A DNA stretch of 64,000 bases from an uncultured Bacteroidota bacterium (GTDB taxonomy: Bacteria; Bacteroidota; Bacteroidia; Flavobacteriales; Flavobacteriaceae). The stretch lies in assembly GCA_902594745.1 (NCBI GenBank), contig CACJNF010000006.1, positions 7,501 to 71,500 on the forward strand. Direction: 5' to 3'. The notes under the pieces were generated by a model. The model did not search any database. It was not told where the DNA came from and saw nothing but the letters and a program-made list of their open reading frames with translations. The position numbers and the translations under genes were made by a program. The first letter of the stretch is position 1. Each line of letters begins with the position of its first letter. Shown here piece after piece: positions 62,803 to 64,000 of this stretch.

Positions 62803-63949
62803 GAAAAAATTCCCTACAAGATGTGTTCACGAAGGTGAAATAAAAGATACTATGTACCAAGGTATAGTGTCTCCGCTGTTTATGTCAACTACATATCCAT
62901 GGTTTGGAGGTGATGCTGAAAAAAAACCTTACCCTAGATATTTTAATACCCCAAATCAGGAATTCTTATCTAAGAAAATAGCGTCTTTAGAGAATGGTGA
63001 AAAGGCTCTTATATTTACTTCAGGAATGGCTGCAATTAGTACATCAATTATGGCTAATGTCAGAAGTGGAGACCATGTCATCTTTCAAGAGGATCTTTAT
63101 GGAGGTACTAGAAACTTCATTAAAACAGAATTTGATAAATATGGAATTGAATATTCTTTCACTAAAGGCCTTGAATCTGAAGATTTTAAAAATGAAATAA
63201 AAGATAATACTGTTGGGATATATGTTGAGACACCTAGTAACCCACTTCTTAAGATTGTTGATTTAAAATCTGTTTCTTCTATTGCAAAACAGAATTCGAT
63301 ATGGACTATGATAGATAACACTTTTGCAAGTCCCGTAAATCAGAATCCAATTGATCATGGAATAGATATTGTAATTCATAGTGCAACAAAATATCTTGGA
63401 GGTCATAGTGATATTTCTGCAGGTGCAGTAGTAAGCACTGAGGAAAATATTAATCTGATTTTGAATTCTGCTAAAAATTTTGGTGGAAATCTAAGTGATT
63501 ATACTGTTTGGCTATTGGAAAGAAGTATGAAAACTTTATTTATAAGAGTCAGAGAACAAACTAATAATGCAAAATTACTAGCAAAAATGTTAGATGAAAA
63601 TTCTAATATTTCCAAGGTCTATTACCCAGGGCTAGAATCACATCCTTCACATGAAATTGCAAAGAATCAAATGAAAGGCTTTGGAGCAATGATGTCCTTC
63701 GATTTGAATAAAGATATTGATGTGTATAAATTCCTGAAAAATCTAAAGGTTATTAAACCAGGAATGAGTTTAGCAGGTGTAGAGACTACTGTTAATTTTC
63801 CTATGAAAACTTCCCACGGTCTTCTTACCCAAGATGAGAGAGATAATCAAGGAATTGGAAATAAATTGATTAGGTTGTCTGTTGGTATTGAGTCTTACGA
63901 AGATCTTTACAATGATCTTGACCAAGCAATTAAAAACTCTTCAGAATGA
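62792..63949 (+). CDS. Trans-sulfuration PLP enzyme (cystathionine gamma-synthase/beta-lyase family)
   Basis: TRCVHEGE; YPRYFNTPNQEFLSKKIASLENGEKALIFTSGMAAIS; HSATKYLGGHSDISAGAVV. Confidence 0.92.
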   Translation: MSTKKKFPTRCVHEGEIKDTMYQGIVSPLFMSTTYPWFGGDAEKKPYPRYFNTPNQEFLSKKIASLENGEKALIFTSGMAAISTSIMANVRSGDHVIFQEDLYGGTRNFIKTEFDKYGIEYSFTKGLESEDFKNEIKDNTVGIYVETPSNPLLKIVDLKSVSSIAKQNSIWTMIDNTFASPVNQNPIDHGIDIVIHSATKYLGGHSDISAGAVVSTEENINLILNSAKNFGGNLSDYTVWLLERSMKTLFIRVREQTNNAKLLAKMLDENSNISKVYYPGLESHPSHEIAKNQMKGFGAMMSFDLNKDIDVYKFLKNLKVIKPGMSLAGVETTVNFPMKTSHGLLTQDERDNQGIGNKLIRLSVGIESYEDLYNDLDQAIKNSSE

Positions 63950-64000
63950 AACTAGATATTCTGGCATTCGGTGCTCATCCAGATGATGTAGAAATGGGTT
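63946..64000 (+). CDS. bshB1: Bacillithiol biosynthesis deacetylase BshB1-like (5' end only; truncated by window)
   Basis: MKLDILAFGAHPDDVEMG..., ATGA overlap with previous stop. Confidence 0.75.
   Translation, partial: MKLDILAFGAHPDDVEMG

Overview
The window is 64 kb of low-GC chromosome, most consistent with a marine, streamlined Flavobacteriia-like Bacteroidota. Lineage support: flavobacterial tmRNA tag GENNYALAA, fused CcsA/ResB, fused SecDF, TAnnTTTG-type -7 promoter elements, a DUF6048/DUF6452 pair, and the gyrB-mdh-secDF and folP-DUF1599-tpiA gene orders. It starts in the 3' end of a 23S rRNA gene, followed by 5S rRNA and a bidirectional terminator. The rest is mainly densely packed housekeeping genes. 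I saw no CRISPR array, IS element, prophage or classical defence island. Points worth a second look: (1) 8 of 9 convergent protein-gene pairs are spaced -9 to +1 nt, several sharing a palindromic stop; the one exception houses a 6S-like RNA. (2) A 6S-Flavo-type RNA candidate downstream of zapA has two mutually exclusive 8-bp pairings. (3) A translationally interlocked 8-gene run contains two photolyase/cryptochrome proteins, TIGR03643, an ORF missed by the track (DUF2256-like zinc ribbon, 48 aa), an SDR and an SRPBCC protein; the bacterial Fe-S-type photolyase homologue in it lacks three of the four cluster cysteines. (4) A shortened, divergent TPI lies beside a DUF1599 protein with an internal duplication. 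(5) A tandem pair of lipoproteins has a non-standard HExxHx6H metzincin-like motif. No wholly new system is demonstrated. All family names come from recalled motifs, not database searches.
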